64,000 bases of DNA from contig NCCZ01000007.1 of the NCBI GenBank assembly GCA_002279935.1, forward strand, positions 62,001 to 126,000. Reading direction: 5' to 3'. Of the stretch, positions 18,198 through 26,978 are shown one piece after another. The stretch's first letter is position 1. Every line of letters starts with the position of its first letter. A program made the translations under genes and the position numbers. This DNA comes from Hyphomicrobium sp. 12-62-95. Lineage in GTDB: Bacteria; Pseudomonadota; Alphaproteobacteria; Rhizobiales; Hyphomicrobiaceae. The notes under the pieces are model-generated. The model worked only from the letters and a program-made list of their open reading frames with translations, searched no databases and was not told the origin of the DNA.

Positions 18198-19822
18198 GCG
18201 AACCACCCCTTGAGGTCGCGCACCATCTCGCGTGCCGCATTCCGCCCCGGAAGTCCCGTCACCCCGCCGCCCGGATGCGCCCCCGACCCGCAGAGGTAAA
18301 GCCCCGGCACAGGCATGCGGTAATCGGCATGCCCCAGCACCGGCCGCGTCGAAAACAGCTGATCGAGCGTCAACTGGCCGTGGAAGATGTCGCCATCTAC
18401 CAACCCAAACCGCGTTTCCAGATCGAGCGGCGACAGCACCTGCATGCCGAGAACCGACCGCCGGAAATTCGGCGCATGCCGCGTCACGGTCTCAATCACG
18501 ATGTCGGCAAACCGTTCCTTCTCTTGGCGGTTCTCCCACGAGCGTCCATCCGGCAGCCTCGGCGCCACATGCTGCACAAACAGCGACGCCACATGCTGAC
18601 CCGTAGGCGCGAGCGTCTCGTCGAGCACCGACGGGATCAGCATCTCCACCACTGGATCGCGCGCCCACCCATCGCGTTTCGCATCGAGGTAGGCCCGCTC
18701 CATGTACGCCATCGTCGGCGCGATCACGATTCCCGCCCCATGATGCGCTCCTGGCTCAGTCCCCGGACGAGCACGGAAATTCGGCAATTCGCTGAGCGCC
18801 ACGTTCATGCGGAACGTTGCCGATCCCGTCTTGATGTTTGTGAATCGCTGCCGCAGCATGGGATCGACATCGCCCGCATCAATGAGATCGCGAAACAACA
18901 ATTTCGGCCCGACATTGGCGGCCACCGCCCGCGCCCGCACGATTTCGCCGCTCTGCAGTTCAACGCCCACCGCGCGACCCTTCTCCACCACGACGCGGCG
19001 CACCGGCGCATCAAGCCGGATCACCGCACCCGCCGCTTCCGCCGACCGCGCCATCGCTTGGCTGATCGCACCCATCCCGCCGACCGCGTGCCCCCACACG
19101 CCCATCTTGCCGTTCACTTCGCCAAAGCAGTGATGCAAGAGCACGTACGCCGTGCCCGGCGTCCACGGCGACGCATACGATCCCACGATCCCATCGAACG
19201 CGAACAGCGCCTTCACATGCTCATTCTCAAACCAAGGATCGAGAAAGTCCGCCGCGCTCTTTGTGAAAAGATCGGTGAGCAGCCGCTGATCTTCGAGCGA
19301 CAGACCAAGCACGCGCCGCCCGATACCGGCCCCCTTCAAAAGTTCGATCCATCCCCCGCCAGCATTCGGCGGCGTCGTCCGCGTCAAATCACGCAACACC
19401 GAGGCCGCCCGCTCCAGCGCCGCGTCATACTCGGGATAACGCTCCGCATCGCGCGCCGACAACTTGGCGATCTCCGCCTGCTTCGCAGCCATCCCGTAAG
19501 GCCAGAAAAACCCACGCTCGCCGTCGATCGGCATGAAGTTGGCGGCCGGCCGCTCGATGATCCGCAGACCATGAGCGGCAAGATCGAGATCACGGATCAC
19601 GCCCGGATCGAGCAGGCTCACCGTGTAAGACGCGACCGAGTTGCGAAAGCCTGGATGGAATTCCTCCGTCAGCGCCGCTCCGCCCGCGACCGCGTTCTTT
19701 TCCAGAACGATCGGCTTCAATCCCGCCCGTGCGAAATAGGCAGCAGCCGTCAGCCCGTTGTGGCCACCGCCAAGAATGGCCACGTCATAGGAGCCACGAC
19801 CCGCGCTTTGTCCGTTCGCCAC
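18194..19822 (-). CDS. Phytoene-desaturase-like FAD oxidoreductase (PYROXD2 type)
   Basis: A 542-residue FAD enzyme with an N-terminal dinucleotide motif DVAILGGGHNGLTAAAYFARAG, GGAALTEEFHPGF, the substrate-domain pattern TPGTAYVLLHHCFGEVNG and the C-terminal FAD block LYLCGSGAHPGGGVTGLPGRNAA. This is the CrtI-like amine-oxidase superfamily branch related to PYROXD2, which is widespread outside carotenoid pathways; no carotenoid genes lie nearby. GTG at 19822 after GAGGG is the likely start; the frame is open to 19876. Its stop overlaps the start of the glyoxalase-fold gene. Confidence 0.85.
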   Translation of the reverse strand: MANGQSAGRGSYDVAILGGGHNGLTAAAYFARAGLKPIVLEKNAVAGGAALTEEFHPGFRNSVASYTVSLLDPGVIRDLDLAAHGLRIIERPAANFMPIDGERGFFWPYGMAAKQAEIAKLSARDAERYPEYDAALERAASVLRDLTRTTPPNAGGGWIELLKGAGIGRRVLGLSLEDQRLLTDLFTKSAADFLDPWFENEHVKALFAFDGIVGSYASPWTPGTAYVLLHHCFGEVNGKMGVWGHAVGGMGAISQAMARSAEAAGAVIRLDAPVRRVVVEKGRAVGVELQSGEIVRARAVAANVGPKLLFRDLIDAGDVDPMLRQRFTNIKTGSATFRMNVALSELPNFRARPGTEPGAHHGAGIVIAPTMAYMERAYLDAKRDGWARDPVVEMLIPSVLDETLAPTGQHVASLFVQHVAPRLPDGRSWENRQEKERFADIVIETVTRHAPNFRRSVLGMQVLSPLDLETRFGLVDGDIFHGQLTLDQLFSTRPVLGHADYRMPVPGLYLCGSGAHPGGGVTGLPGRNAAREMVRDLKGWFA

Positions 19823-20012
19823 ATGGCCCTCGCTTCTGCCCAAAACTGCGTCACCGCCAAAAAATCCCCAGCCCAACCGTCCGTGACCAGAACAAATCCT
19901 CTAGCCAGTCGCGCGCGAATAAGCTTAGAAATTTGAAATAAGTTCGTTTGCAGTTCGTTTACGAGTTGATTCGACACTAAGGATGTCGATGGCCTCAAAC
20001 GGAGATTATGCA

Positions 20013-20264
20013 ATGCAGGCGAGCACCGCGCGTCCAGCCAATGCAAATCTGTCCAAAGCCCCGTCTGTGGCGGGCCCTTCCGATTTCCTTATCGGCCTGA
20101 TTTTGACCGCCCTCGTGCCGGCCATTTTCTGGGTCTCGGCCTACGCCGTCATCGCAGGTCTCGCCGGTTATCCCGCAGATCCCTCCGCGCTCATCGCCGC
20201 CGGCCTCGCCATCTCCGGCTTCCTCGGCACCTTTTTTGCGATTTTCACCGCGCGCCAGAGCTGA
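20013..20264 (+). CDS. Small two-helix membrane protein
   Basis: An 83-residue product with two hydrophobic stretches (about residues 25-50 and 57-78) and a short Ala/Pro-rich cytoplasmic head. Starts at 19983 and 19989 are also possible; I chose 20013 because GGAG lies 8 nt upstream. No family was recognised. It is divergent from the oxidoreductase operon and convergent with ilvE. Confidence 0.6.
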   Translation: MQASTARPANANLSKAPSVAGPSDFLIGLILTALVPAIFWVSAYAVIAGLAGYPADPSALIAAGLAISGFLGTFFAIFTARQS

Positions 20265-20285
20265 CCGCGCATCTTCCGGCAACGG

Positions 20286-21182
20286 TTACTCCGCCGCCGC
20301 GCGCGACTTCGGCTGCACTTCCGCCATGTAATCGTTGAGAAGCGTCTCGCAGACCTTGCCCGGCGTGTATGTGTTGGGACCGATCTCGCGCACCGGCGTA
20401 ATCTCGGCCGCCGTGCCCGTGATGAAAACTTCCGTGAATGAACCCAACTCCTCCGGCAGGATCGTCCGCTCGACGACCTTGATCCCCCGCCGCTTGGCCA
20501 GCTCGATCACCGTCTGCCGCGTGATGCCGTTAAGGAAACAATCCGGCGTCGGCGTGTGGATTTCGCCGTCCTTGATGAAGAACATGTTGGCGCCCGTGCA
20601 TTCCGCCACATGCCCGCGATAATCGAGCATCATGGCGTCCGCGTAGCCCGCGCGCTCCGCCCGGTGCTTCTCGATGGTGCAGATCATATAGAGACCCGTC
20701 GCCTTCGCCTTCGAGGGGATCGTCGCTGGATCAGGCCGACGGTAGGTCGCCAGCCCCACGCGAATGCCGCGCAGGCGCTCCGACATATCGAAGTACGAGC
20801 CCCAGTTCCAAGCGGCGACCGCAAGATGAATTTTGCTCTGCTGCGCCGATACGCCCATCTGCTCGCTGCCGCGCCAAGCGATGGGACGAATGTACCCGTC
20901 GGTCAAGCCATTTGCCGTCAGCGTCTCACGGCACGCCTGATCGATCTCGTCGGGCGAAAACGGAATTTCGAAATCAAGCATCCGCCCGCTTTCGATCAGC
21001 CGCAGCGTGTGTTCGCGCAGCTTGAAGATTTCCCCACCATACGACCGCTCGCCCTCGAACACCGCGCTCGCATAGTGGAGCGCATGCGTCAGGATATGAA
21101 CCTGCGCCTCGCGCCACGGCACCATCTTTCCGTCGAACCAGATGAAGCCGTCGCGATCGTGATACGGGACAAGATCGGCCAT
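20286..21182 (-). CDS. ilvE: Branched-chain amino acid aminotransferase
   Basis: A 298-residue class IV PLP aminotransferase: GFIWFDGKMVPWREAQVHILTH, ALHYASAVFEGERSY, RPIAWRGSEQMGV, the PLP lysine region PSKAKATGLYM, and EVFITGTAAEITPV near the end. It transfers the amino group between glutamate and the 2-oxo acids of Ile, Leu and Val. The ATG at 21182 has AGGA upstream and matches the family start; an extension to 21299 is unsupported. The 201-bp gap to the divergent petP gene contains a palindrome overlapping the petP start. Confidence 0.92.
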   Translation of the reverse strand: MADLVPYHDRDGFIWFDGKMVPWREAQVHILTHALHYASAVFEGERSYGGEIFKLREHTLRLIESGRMLDFEIPFSPDEIDQACRETLTANGLTDGYIRPIAWRGSEQMGVSAQQSKIHLAVAAWNWGSYFDMSERLRGIRVGLATYRRPDPATIPSKAKATGLYMICTIEKHRAERAGYADAMMLDYRGHVAECTGANMFFIKDGEIHTPTPDCFLNGITRQTVIELAKRRGIKVVERTILPEELGSFTEVFITGTAAEITPVREIGPNTYTPGKVCETLLNDYMAEVQPKSRAAAE

Positions 21183-21374
21183 GAATTCCATTCCTTGTTG
21201 CTGGCCAGCGCCGGCCGGACACCGGACCAACGCCGCGCGCGACGATGGCGGCGCGGCCCAATTGGACCGGCTGACGGGTCTCCCGCCCGGCTCGCGCATC
21301 AGGTGTGCCGCACCGGAAAAGACCTTCGAACGCCGTCGCGAAATGACTTGCCACGTCTATCGATCGACGGCAAA

Positions 21375-21395
21375 TATGTCAACATGGCTGACATA
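21375..21395. promoter_or_regulatory. Palindrome over the petP start codon, candidate PetP operator
   Basis: Perfect 7-bp inverted repeat TATGTCA (21375-21381) and TGACATA (21389-21395) separated by 7 bp that contain the ATG of the MarR-family gene. MarR dimers bind such palindromes and often repress their own genes. That this one is bound by the adjacent regulator is inference. Confidence 0.5.
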
Positions 21396-21950
21396 AATGC
21401 GGAGAATTCCGGACAGCGCGCGGCGTTGACCTCTGCAGGCTCCCACGCGGAGCCCGAGGCCGCCGGCGATGCCGTGCCGCCAGCCCTCGTCAGCTTCATG
21501 GAATTGTTCTATTTCGCCTACCGCAACTTTACGAGCGACCCCGACGCCATCCTCGAGCGCTACGGCTTCGGCCGCGCCCACCACCGCGTCCTCCACTTCG
21601 TCCACCGCAACCCCGGCCTCAAGGTCGCCGAACTCCTCGAAATCTTGAAAATCACCAAGCAAAGCCTCGCCCGCGTCCTCAAGGAATTGCGGGAAAAAGG
21701 CTTCATCACCCAGCGCCCCGGCCCCGACGACCTGCGTGAACGCCGTCTTTACTTGACGCCGAAGGGCGTCCGCCTCACCGATAAGTTGACCGAACTCCAG
21801 GTCCGCCGTATTGCCGGCGCGCTCCGGGAGGCGGGCAGCCAAGCCGATGAGGTGACACGCCGCTTCCTTCTCGCCATGATCGAGCCGCAGGAACGCGATC
21901 AGGTGGCCAGTCTGGTTCGTTGGTCCGGCACCGAAATAACTGAACCGTAG
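21384..21950 (+). CDS. petP: MarR-family transcriptional regulator, PetP-like
   Basis: A 188-residue winged-helix regulator with ERYGFGRAHHRVLHFVHRNP, the recognition region VAELLEILKITKQSLARVLKEL and the wing GPDDLRERRLYLTPKG, all typical MarR-fold. The combination MarR regulator, then OmpR regulator, beside ilvE matches the petP-petR pair known from Rhodobacter capsulatus and conserved in alphaproteobacteria. The N-terminal 35 residues look disordered. The ATG at 21384 sits inside an inverted repeat. petR follows after 50 bp. Confidence 0.8.
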   Translation: MADINAENSGQRAALTSAGSHAEPEAAGDAVPPALVSFMELFYFAYRNFTSDPDAILERYGFGRAHHRVLHFVHRNPGLKVAELLEILKITKQSLARVLKELREKGFITQRPGPDDLRERRLYLTPKGVRLTDKLTELQVRRIAGALREAGSQADEVTRRFLLAMIEPQERDQVASLVRWSGTEITEP

Positions 21951-22000
21951 GAAGCCGCGGCCCACCCGATAGATCCCGCGCGCTTTCAAAAAGGCAGAGA

Positions 22001-22720
22001 GTGATGAGCAATAATCTTGCCCGGCGGACAGACCCGCTGCCCGACGACGCGCCCCACATTCTCGTCGTCGACGACGACCAGAAGATCCGCGACCTGCTGG
22101 CCCGCTACCTGTTCGAAAACGGCTTCCGCGTCACCACCGCCGCCGATGCCGCAACCGCCCGCGCCGCCATGCGCGGTCTGACCTTCGATCTCATCCTTCT
22201 CGACGTCATGATGCCCGGCGAAAGCGGCCTTTCGCTCGCCCAGCATCTGAAATCGACCTCGCGCGTCCCCGTCTGCCTCCTGACCGCGCGCGCCGAAACC
22301 GAGCATCGCATCGAGGGCCTCGAGATCGGCGTCGAGGATTACGTCACCAAACCATTCGAGCCCCGCGAACTGCTTCTGCGCCTGCGCAACATCCTGCGCC
22401 GCGGCCAACCCGGCCCCAACGCGGCGGCCGACGAAATCCGCATGGGCCCCTTCACGTTCGTCATCTCGCGCGGCGAGTTGAAACGCGACGACGAAGCCAT
22501 CAAGCTCACCGAGCGCGAGCGCGATCTCCTGCGCCAGTTCGCCCAGCGCCGTGGCACGCCCATTCCCCGCCACGAACTCTCCAACGACGACAGCACCGGC
22601 AGCGAGCGCGCCATCGACGTCCAGATCAATCGCCTCCGCCGCAAAATCGAAAGCGATCCCTCCAACCCGATTTATCTCCAAACCGTCCGCGGCAAGGGCT
22701 ACATCCTCTACACCGACTAA
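22001..22720 (+). CDS. petR: OmpR-family response regulator, PetR-like
   Basis: A 239-residue two-domain regulator. The receiver (about residues 18-130) has the acidic pair in LVVDDD, phospho-acceptor Asp68 in LLDVMMPGESG and the Lys of VTKPFEP. The C-terminal winged-helix effector domain ends AIDVQINRLRRKIESDPSNP and TVRGKGYIL, as in OmpR/PhoB. GTG 22001 or ATG 22004 could be the start; AAGG lies upstream of both. It lies between petP and a histidine kinase gene and is presumably phosphorylated by that kinase. Confidence 0.85.
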   Translation: MMSNNLARRTDPLPDDAPHILVVDDDQKIRDLLARYLFENGFRVTTAADAATARAAMRGLTFDLILLDVMMPGESGLSLAQHLKSTSRVPVCLLTARAETEHRIEGLEIGVEDYVTKPFEPRELLLRLRNILRRGQPGPNAAADEIRMGPFTFVISRGELKRDDEAIKLTERERDLLRQFAQRRGTPIPRHELSNDDSTGSERAIDVQINRLRRKIESDPSNPIYLQTVRGKGYILYTD

Positions 22721-22735
22721 GGATCAAACCCGCCG

Positions 22736-24151
22736 ATGGTTGCCCGCTTCGATGCGCAGTCCGACAAGGTCAAAGCCCGGCTCACCCGGGCGCGCGAAAT
22801 GTTGGCCGGCTGGCATCACACCGCAACGGCCTTGTTCGCCGAAGCCCTGCCCAAGGGCCTCTTCGCCCGCGCGCTCCTCATCATCATCACGCCCATCGTC
22901 GTCCTCGAAGGCGTCATCGCCTTCGTCTTCATGGAGCGCCACTGGCAATCGGTCACCCGCCGTCTCTCCGAGGCCACCGCCCGCAACATCGCCGTCCTGA
23001 TCGAACTCTACGACACCAACAAGGACACCACCGCCAACACCCGTCTCATCGAACTCGCCCGCGACAAACTCAATCTCACGATGCAGATCTTGCCCGCAGG
23101 CGATCTGCCCGCTCCCGGCCCCAAGCCGTTCTTCGATCTTCTCGACCGCGCCCTCTCGAAGGAAATCTCCCGCAACGTTCAGCGGCCCTTCTGGATCGAC
23201 ACGCTGGGCGAAGCCCGCCTCGTCGAAATCCGCGTCAAGCACGACGACGCCATTCTCCGCTTCATCGCCACGCGCTCCCAAACCTACGCCTCCAATTCGC
23301 ACATCTTCCTGCTCTGGATGATCGGCACGTCCATTATTCTCCTCACCGTCGCGATCCTCTTCCTGCGCAATCAGATCCGCCCCATCCTGCGCTTGGCCGA
23401 CGCCGCCGACGCCTTCGGCAAAGGCCGCCCCTTCCCCGACGATTTCCGCCCGCGCGGCGCCCGCGAAGTGCGCCAAGCCTCGCAATCCTTCATCGAAATG
23501 CGCGACCGCATCACCCAGCACGTCGACCAGCGCACGACGATGCTCGCCGGCGTCAGCCACGACCTGCGCACCATCCTGACCCGCTTCAAACTCGAACTCG
23601 CCTTCCTCCCCGACACTGCCGAGACGCGCTCTCTGCGATCCGACGTCAACGAAATGCAGCACATGCTGGAGGATTATCTGGCATTCGCCCGCGGCGACGG
23701 CGGCGAGGAGGCCAAGCCCACGAACCTGCGCGTTCTCCTGGAGCAAATTCACGAGGAAGCGCAAACGTACGGCACGTTGGTTGAACTTAAAATGCGCCGC
23801 AGCCGCGAGGATCTCGTCCTCCCCCTGAAGCGCAACGCCTTCAAACGGGCGATCACCAACCTCGTCTCAAACGCCGTCCGCTACGGCGACAAGATCATCA
23901 TCCGCGCCGCGACCGAGGGCAATTGGCTTCGCGTGGAAATCGACGACAACGGCCAAGGCATCCCTGAAAGCGAACGCGAAAACGTCTTCCGGCCGTTCTA
24001 TCGCATCGACAAATCGCGCAACCAGGACAGCGCCAACTCCGGCCTTGGCCTCGCCATCGCCCGCGACATCGCCAAAAGCCACGGCGGCACCGTCACGCTC
24101 GGCGAAAGCTCCATGGGCGGCCTACGCGCCATCATCTCCGTCCCGCTCTGA
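22736..24151 (+). CDS. Sensor histidine kinase, partner of PetR
   Basis: A 471-residue kinase with two transmembrane helices (about residues 43-66 and 190-210) around a 120-residue periplasmic sensor, then a HAMP-like segment (ADAADAFGKGRPFP), a HisKA domain with His275 in AGVSHDLRT, and a HATPase with NLVSNAVRYG, DDNGQGIP and NSGLGLAIARDIAKSHGG. The layout is EnvZ-like. It starts 15 bp after petR, so it is the likely cognate kinase. The sensed signal is unknown. Confidence 0.88.
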   Translation: MVARFDAQSDKVKARLTRAREMLAGWHHTATALFAEALPKGLFARALLIIITPIVVLEGVIAFVFMERHWQSVTRRLSEATARNIAVLIELYDTNKDTTANTRLIELARDKLNLTMQILPAGDLPAPGPKPFFDLLDRALSKEISRNVQRPFWIDTLGEARLVEIRVKHDDAILRFIATRSQTYASNSHIFLLWMIGTSIILLTVAILFLRNQIRPILRLADAADAFGKGRPFPDDFRPRGAREVRQASQSFIEMRDRITQHVDQRTTMLAGVSHDLRTILTRFKLELAFLPDTAETRSLRSDVNEMQHMLEDYLAFARGDGGEEAKPTNLRVLLEQIHEEAQTYGTLVELKMRRSREDLVLPLKRNAFKRAITNLVSNAVRYGDKIIIRAATEGNWLRVEIDDNGQGIPESERENVFRPFYRIDKSRNQDSANSGLGLAIARDIAKSHGGTVTLGESSMGGLRAIISVPL

Positions 24152-24226
24152 AGCGGCCCTTGCCTCAATCGATTTCCTCCGTAATGTGATTAGATTGAGC
24201 GAAGGTCGGAAGTTTCGGGGATCAAG

Positions 24227-25375
24227 ATGTTTGAGTGGTGGGAAGTATTGCGGTCCATCTTGGGAAAAGGGCTGGCGGAGATTGTTGCCTTAACAGCGAT
24301 CGCACTTGCCGGATTGATCGCAAACTTTTTTCGCAAGTACATCTACGGATGGTATGATTATTCGCGAAGACTGAAGCGAGCCTTAGCGTCTGTCAGCCGT
24401 GTGGAAGCAGCAAGTGGATTGCGCGAGGGTGATGGGCTTTGGCTGACTAAGCCAATCGAAGACGCGAAGTCGGACGCATTCATTGCAGCACTCCACGCTA
24501 GCAAAGTTCTCATCGTTGCCAATGCCAAAGGAGGCGTCGGCAAGACCACAACTGCGGCAAACGTCGCAGCCCGGCTGGCCGAGCTTCTGCCGAAATCCGT
24601 CTTGCTCATAGATCTGGATTTCCAAGGCACGCTATCGGCCATGGCTGCTGGACCCGAAGGCAACTGGGTACCAGCTGCAGGAACGGACTCACTCGCCACA
24701 CACTTGATCAGTGGAGACCTGAAGCCCGCTGATATCATCAACATGTCTAAGCCCGTCGCATCGGCAAACAACCTGAAGATAATTACGTCCTTCTACGATC
24801 TCGCTCAGGCCGAAAACAGAGTGATGGTCGAATGGCTGCTCGGAGATCGCAAGGAGGACATCCGCTTTCGCCTAGCAAAACTTCTGCATAGCACGCTGAT
24901 CCGTCAAAACTTCAGTCTCGTCGTCATTGACTGCCCTCCAAGATTGACGACAGCATCAATTCAGGCGCTGGCGGCTGGCACCCACTTGCTCATTCCAACA
25001 GTTATGGACTTGCCGTCGGGCGAAGCTGTCATCACGTTTGCCCGTCAGGTACAGAACTTCAAAGGTGCCGGCGTATGTCCTCACATTAAAATGATAGGCG
25101 TGGTAGGTTCGCTTCAACCGCCGGTGGGCGATATCGCACCGGCCATGATGCGTATTAACGATCGCTTGAACGACGTTCGAGATTCAGAGACAGGCCAAAA
25201 AGTAGTTGATATACTTGATCCTAAGACATTCTTCCCCACGTCAACTTACTTCCGCAATGCTGTAAGTAATGGCGGAATCGCTTACGTCGCTATGGGCAAC
25301 GAGAGAGGCGAGCGAGAGGTCAAAGAAAAGATCATTGCGCTTGCCGATCATGTGAAGCGGGAGATGAACCTATGA
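24227..25375 (+). CDS. Membrane-anchored ParA/MinD-type ATPase
   Basis: A 382-residue protein. Residues about 13-36 form one hydrophobic helix, unusual for ParA proteins. The ATPase has a deviant Walker A motif (KGGVGKTTTAAN, residues 101-112), a Walker A' aspartate in LLIDLDFQG and a Walker B-like LVVIDCPPRL. The C-terminal half contains VVGSLQPPVGDI and a late conserved-looking FFPTSTYFRNAV. ParA/MinD ATPases position DNA or protein complexes by ATP-dependent dimerisation. Codons here are visibly richer in A/T than in neighbouring genes, suggesting transfer. Its stop overlaps the next start by 4 nt (ATGA), so the two form one unit. No plasmid parB or rep gene is present. Confidence 0.8.
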   Translation: MFEWWEVLRSILGKGLAEIVALTAIALAGLIANFFRKYIYGWYDYSRRLKRALASVSRVEAASGLREGDGLWLTKPIEDAKSDAFIAALHASKVLIVANAKGGVGKTTTAANVAARLAELLPKSVLLIDLDFQGTLSAMAAGPEGNWVPAAGTDSLATHLISGDLKPADIINMSKPVASANNLKIITSFYDLAQAENRVMVEWLLGDRKEDIRFRLAKLLHSTLIRQNFSLVVIDCPPRLTTASIQALAAGTHLLIPTVMDLPSGEAVITFARQVQNFKGAGVCPHIKMIGVVGSLQPPVGDIAPAMMRINDRLNDVRDSETGQKVVDILDPKTFFPTSTYFRNAVSNGGIAYVAMGNERGEREVKEKIIALADHVKREMNL

Positions 25376-26022
25376 AGTCCTCTGACTTTGCAGACCTGCT
25401 AATCAATTTCTCGGAGGTTTCTACATCCGTTGGTGCATTAGACATAGCAGCCGACTGGGTCAGGCTTGCCGAGGTCTTCACACTTCAGTCTTCGAAAAAG
25501 TCCGGAGACGTTTGCAAGCTAATCGCTAACGCAGGCGTCCCTACGGCAGCAGATCGGTCGGTACCCAACCTTCTGTCCAATTTGGACAGTCTTATGCGAC
25601 TTCTCAAGTCGGTTTCCAAAAAAGAACCAACCGCGTCACTAGGTGAATTGCAGGATGCGCTGGTGGCCGTGAAGGCGTGCCGGTTGTTGGACGTAGTAGA
25701 CGCAGTGAAGTTGGCTCTAACTTCGGCTAAGCCAAATGCCTCGCGGAAAACCTCGCACAGCTCAGCCAACCTAGAGACGATCCAACAACTTTTTGATCAA
25801 CTTGAAGCGTCTCTCGGCAACGAGCGCGAATTCAAATCCGCCCACGCACAAGCACAGTCTTCCATTCTTACCGTCGCCGACCTGAAGGCTCTGGCCAAAA
25901 AGTTCACCGGATCCACGGCAAAAAGCAAGGATCACGCTCTAAAGCTGATCTGGTTGCGTCATGCCTCACTGTTGGAATCCCGCGCCAAGGACGCCGCAAT
26001 TGGAGGCAGGACCGCTGCGTAG
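25372..26022 (+). CDS. Helical partner of the membrane ParA-like ATPase, unknown family
   Basis: A 216-residue product predicted to be almost fully alpha-helical, with no signal peptide, membrane helix or known DNA-binding motif. Segments such as NLETIQQLFDQLEASLGNE and ILTVADLKALAKKF look amphipathic, and the latter resembles the short helix-forming regions used by adaptor proteins. The start overlaps the ParA-like stop (ATGA), showing translational coupling and probable physical partnership. Its lower G+C matches its partner and not the flanks. I do not recognise the family; a cargo adaptor (as in McdB-type pairs) is one hypothesis. Confidence 0.65.
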   Translation: MKSSDFADLLINFSEVSTSVGALDIAADWVRLAEVFTLQSSKKSGDVCKLIANAGVPTAADRSVPNLLSNLDSLMRLLKSVSKKEPTASLGELQDALVAVKACRLLDVVDAVKLALTSAKPNASRKTSHSSANLETIQQLFDQLEASLGNEREFKSAHAQAQSSILTVADLKALAKKFTGSTAKSKDHALKLIWLRHASLLESRAKDAAIGGRTAA

Positions 26023-26051
26023 CGTTTTGCAGCACAAGCGATCCTGTTACT

Positions 26052-26849
26052 CTACCTGTACGCCTTGTCCAAATTCTTCGCCTGATCGAGATTCTTTGCG
26101 TCGGCCGCATTCTTCATCGCGCCGATCTTGGCCGAGTTAACATCGGCGCCCGCGAAATCAGCGCCCGACACATTCGCCCCCGTCAGATCCGCTCCCGCAA
26201 TCTCACTCTCCACGAGCAACACGCCCGTTAAATCCGCGCCCTTGAGCGAGGCGAACTCGAGCATCGCGCGTTTCAAATTCGCCCCCTTGAACGACGCCCC
26301 GTCAAGGTTCGTCGATCGGAACGTGCCCCGCATCAGCCCCATCGACTGGTTCTTCTCGTCCGCCGAAAGATCAGCCCCGTCGAGCGTCACGTTCGTCATG
26401 CTCGCTTTGGAAAAATCGCCGGCCACCCGGGCCCCCGACAGATCCGCGCCGTCGAGCTTCGACCCGACAAGCTGCGTGCCGAACATACTGGCGCCCTTGA
26501 GATTGACGCCCGTGAGATCGGAATTAAGCGACCATGAACTGTCGAGATTGACGCCTTCCAGGTTCGCACCCTTCAGGTTCACCATCATCAATCGCGCTGA
26601 TTGCAGAACTGTGCGCCGCAAATCCATCCCCGACAGATCGAGCCCGTTGAGCGCCTTGCCCGTCAAATCGAGCTTCTCGCCCTCTTTGAGCTTGGCAATC
26701 CCCGCCTCGATATCGGCCCGGCTCATCTCAGCCTTGGTGAATGCCTCCGACTTGAGGTCCACCATGTCGAGCATGTCCTGCGCCCCTGCGGGCACAGACA
26801 CCAACAGCGCCGGCGCCAAAACGGCAAGCAGCCGCAGAAAACGGGTCAT
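26052..26849 (-). CDS. Exported pentapeptide-repeat protein
   Basis: A 265-residue product with a Sec signal peptide (MTRFLRLLAVLAPALLVSVPAGAQ). From about residue 55 it is built of A(D/N)LXX-type pentapeptide repeats (for example LDLTGKALNGLDLSGMDL and ANLKRAMLEFASLKGADLTG), which fold into a right-handed quadrilateral beta-helix. Most pentapeptide proteins are cytoplasmic or thylakoid; an exported one probably serves as a periplasmic or surface scaffold. Start 26849 is chosen because the signal peptide begins there. It ends close to the convergent low-G+C cassette. Confidence 0.8.
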   Translation of the reverse strand: MTRFLRLLAVLAPALLVSVPAGAQDMLDMVDLKSEAFTKAEMSRADIEAGIAKLKEGEKLDLTGKALNGLDLSGMDLRRTVLQSARLMMVNLKGANLEGVNLDSSWSLNSDLTGVNLKGASMFGTQLVGSKLDGADLSGARVAGDFSKASMTNVTLDGADLSADEKNQSMGLMRGTFRSTNLDGASFKGANLKRAMLEFASLKGADLTGVLLVESEIAGADLTGANVSGADFAGADVNSAKIGAMKNAADAKNLDQAKNLDKAYR

Positions 26850-26978
26850 CGGCAGGCATCCTTCCATCGTGAGTTTCAGCCAAGAGGCGTACGCACAGGC
26901 GCCGCCGCCAGTTTCATCTACAGGCGCCCACGGGCCCAGACTGTGATGCCCATCACATTGGGCCGCTGGCCAGGCGAC

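Noticed and set aside
18275..19936. Open frame of 553 codons antisense to the FAD oxidoreductase
   Set aside because: Reverse-complement shadow of a well-supported gene.
20556..21383. N-terminal extension of the MarR-family gene over the ilvE coding region
   Set aside because: The extension is antisense to ilvE and not MarR-like; the ATG at 21384 starts the real protein.
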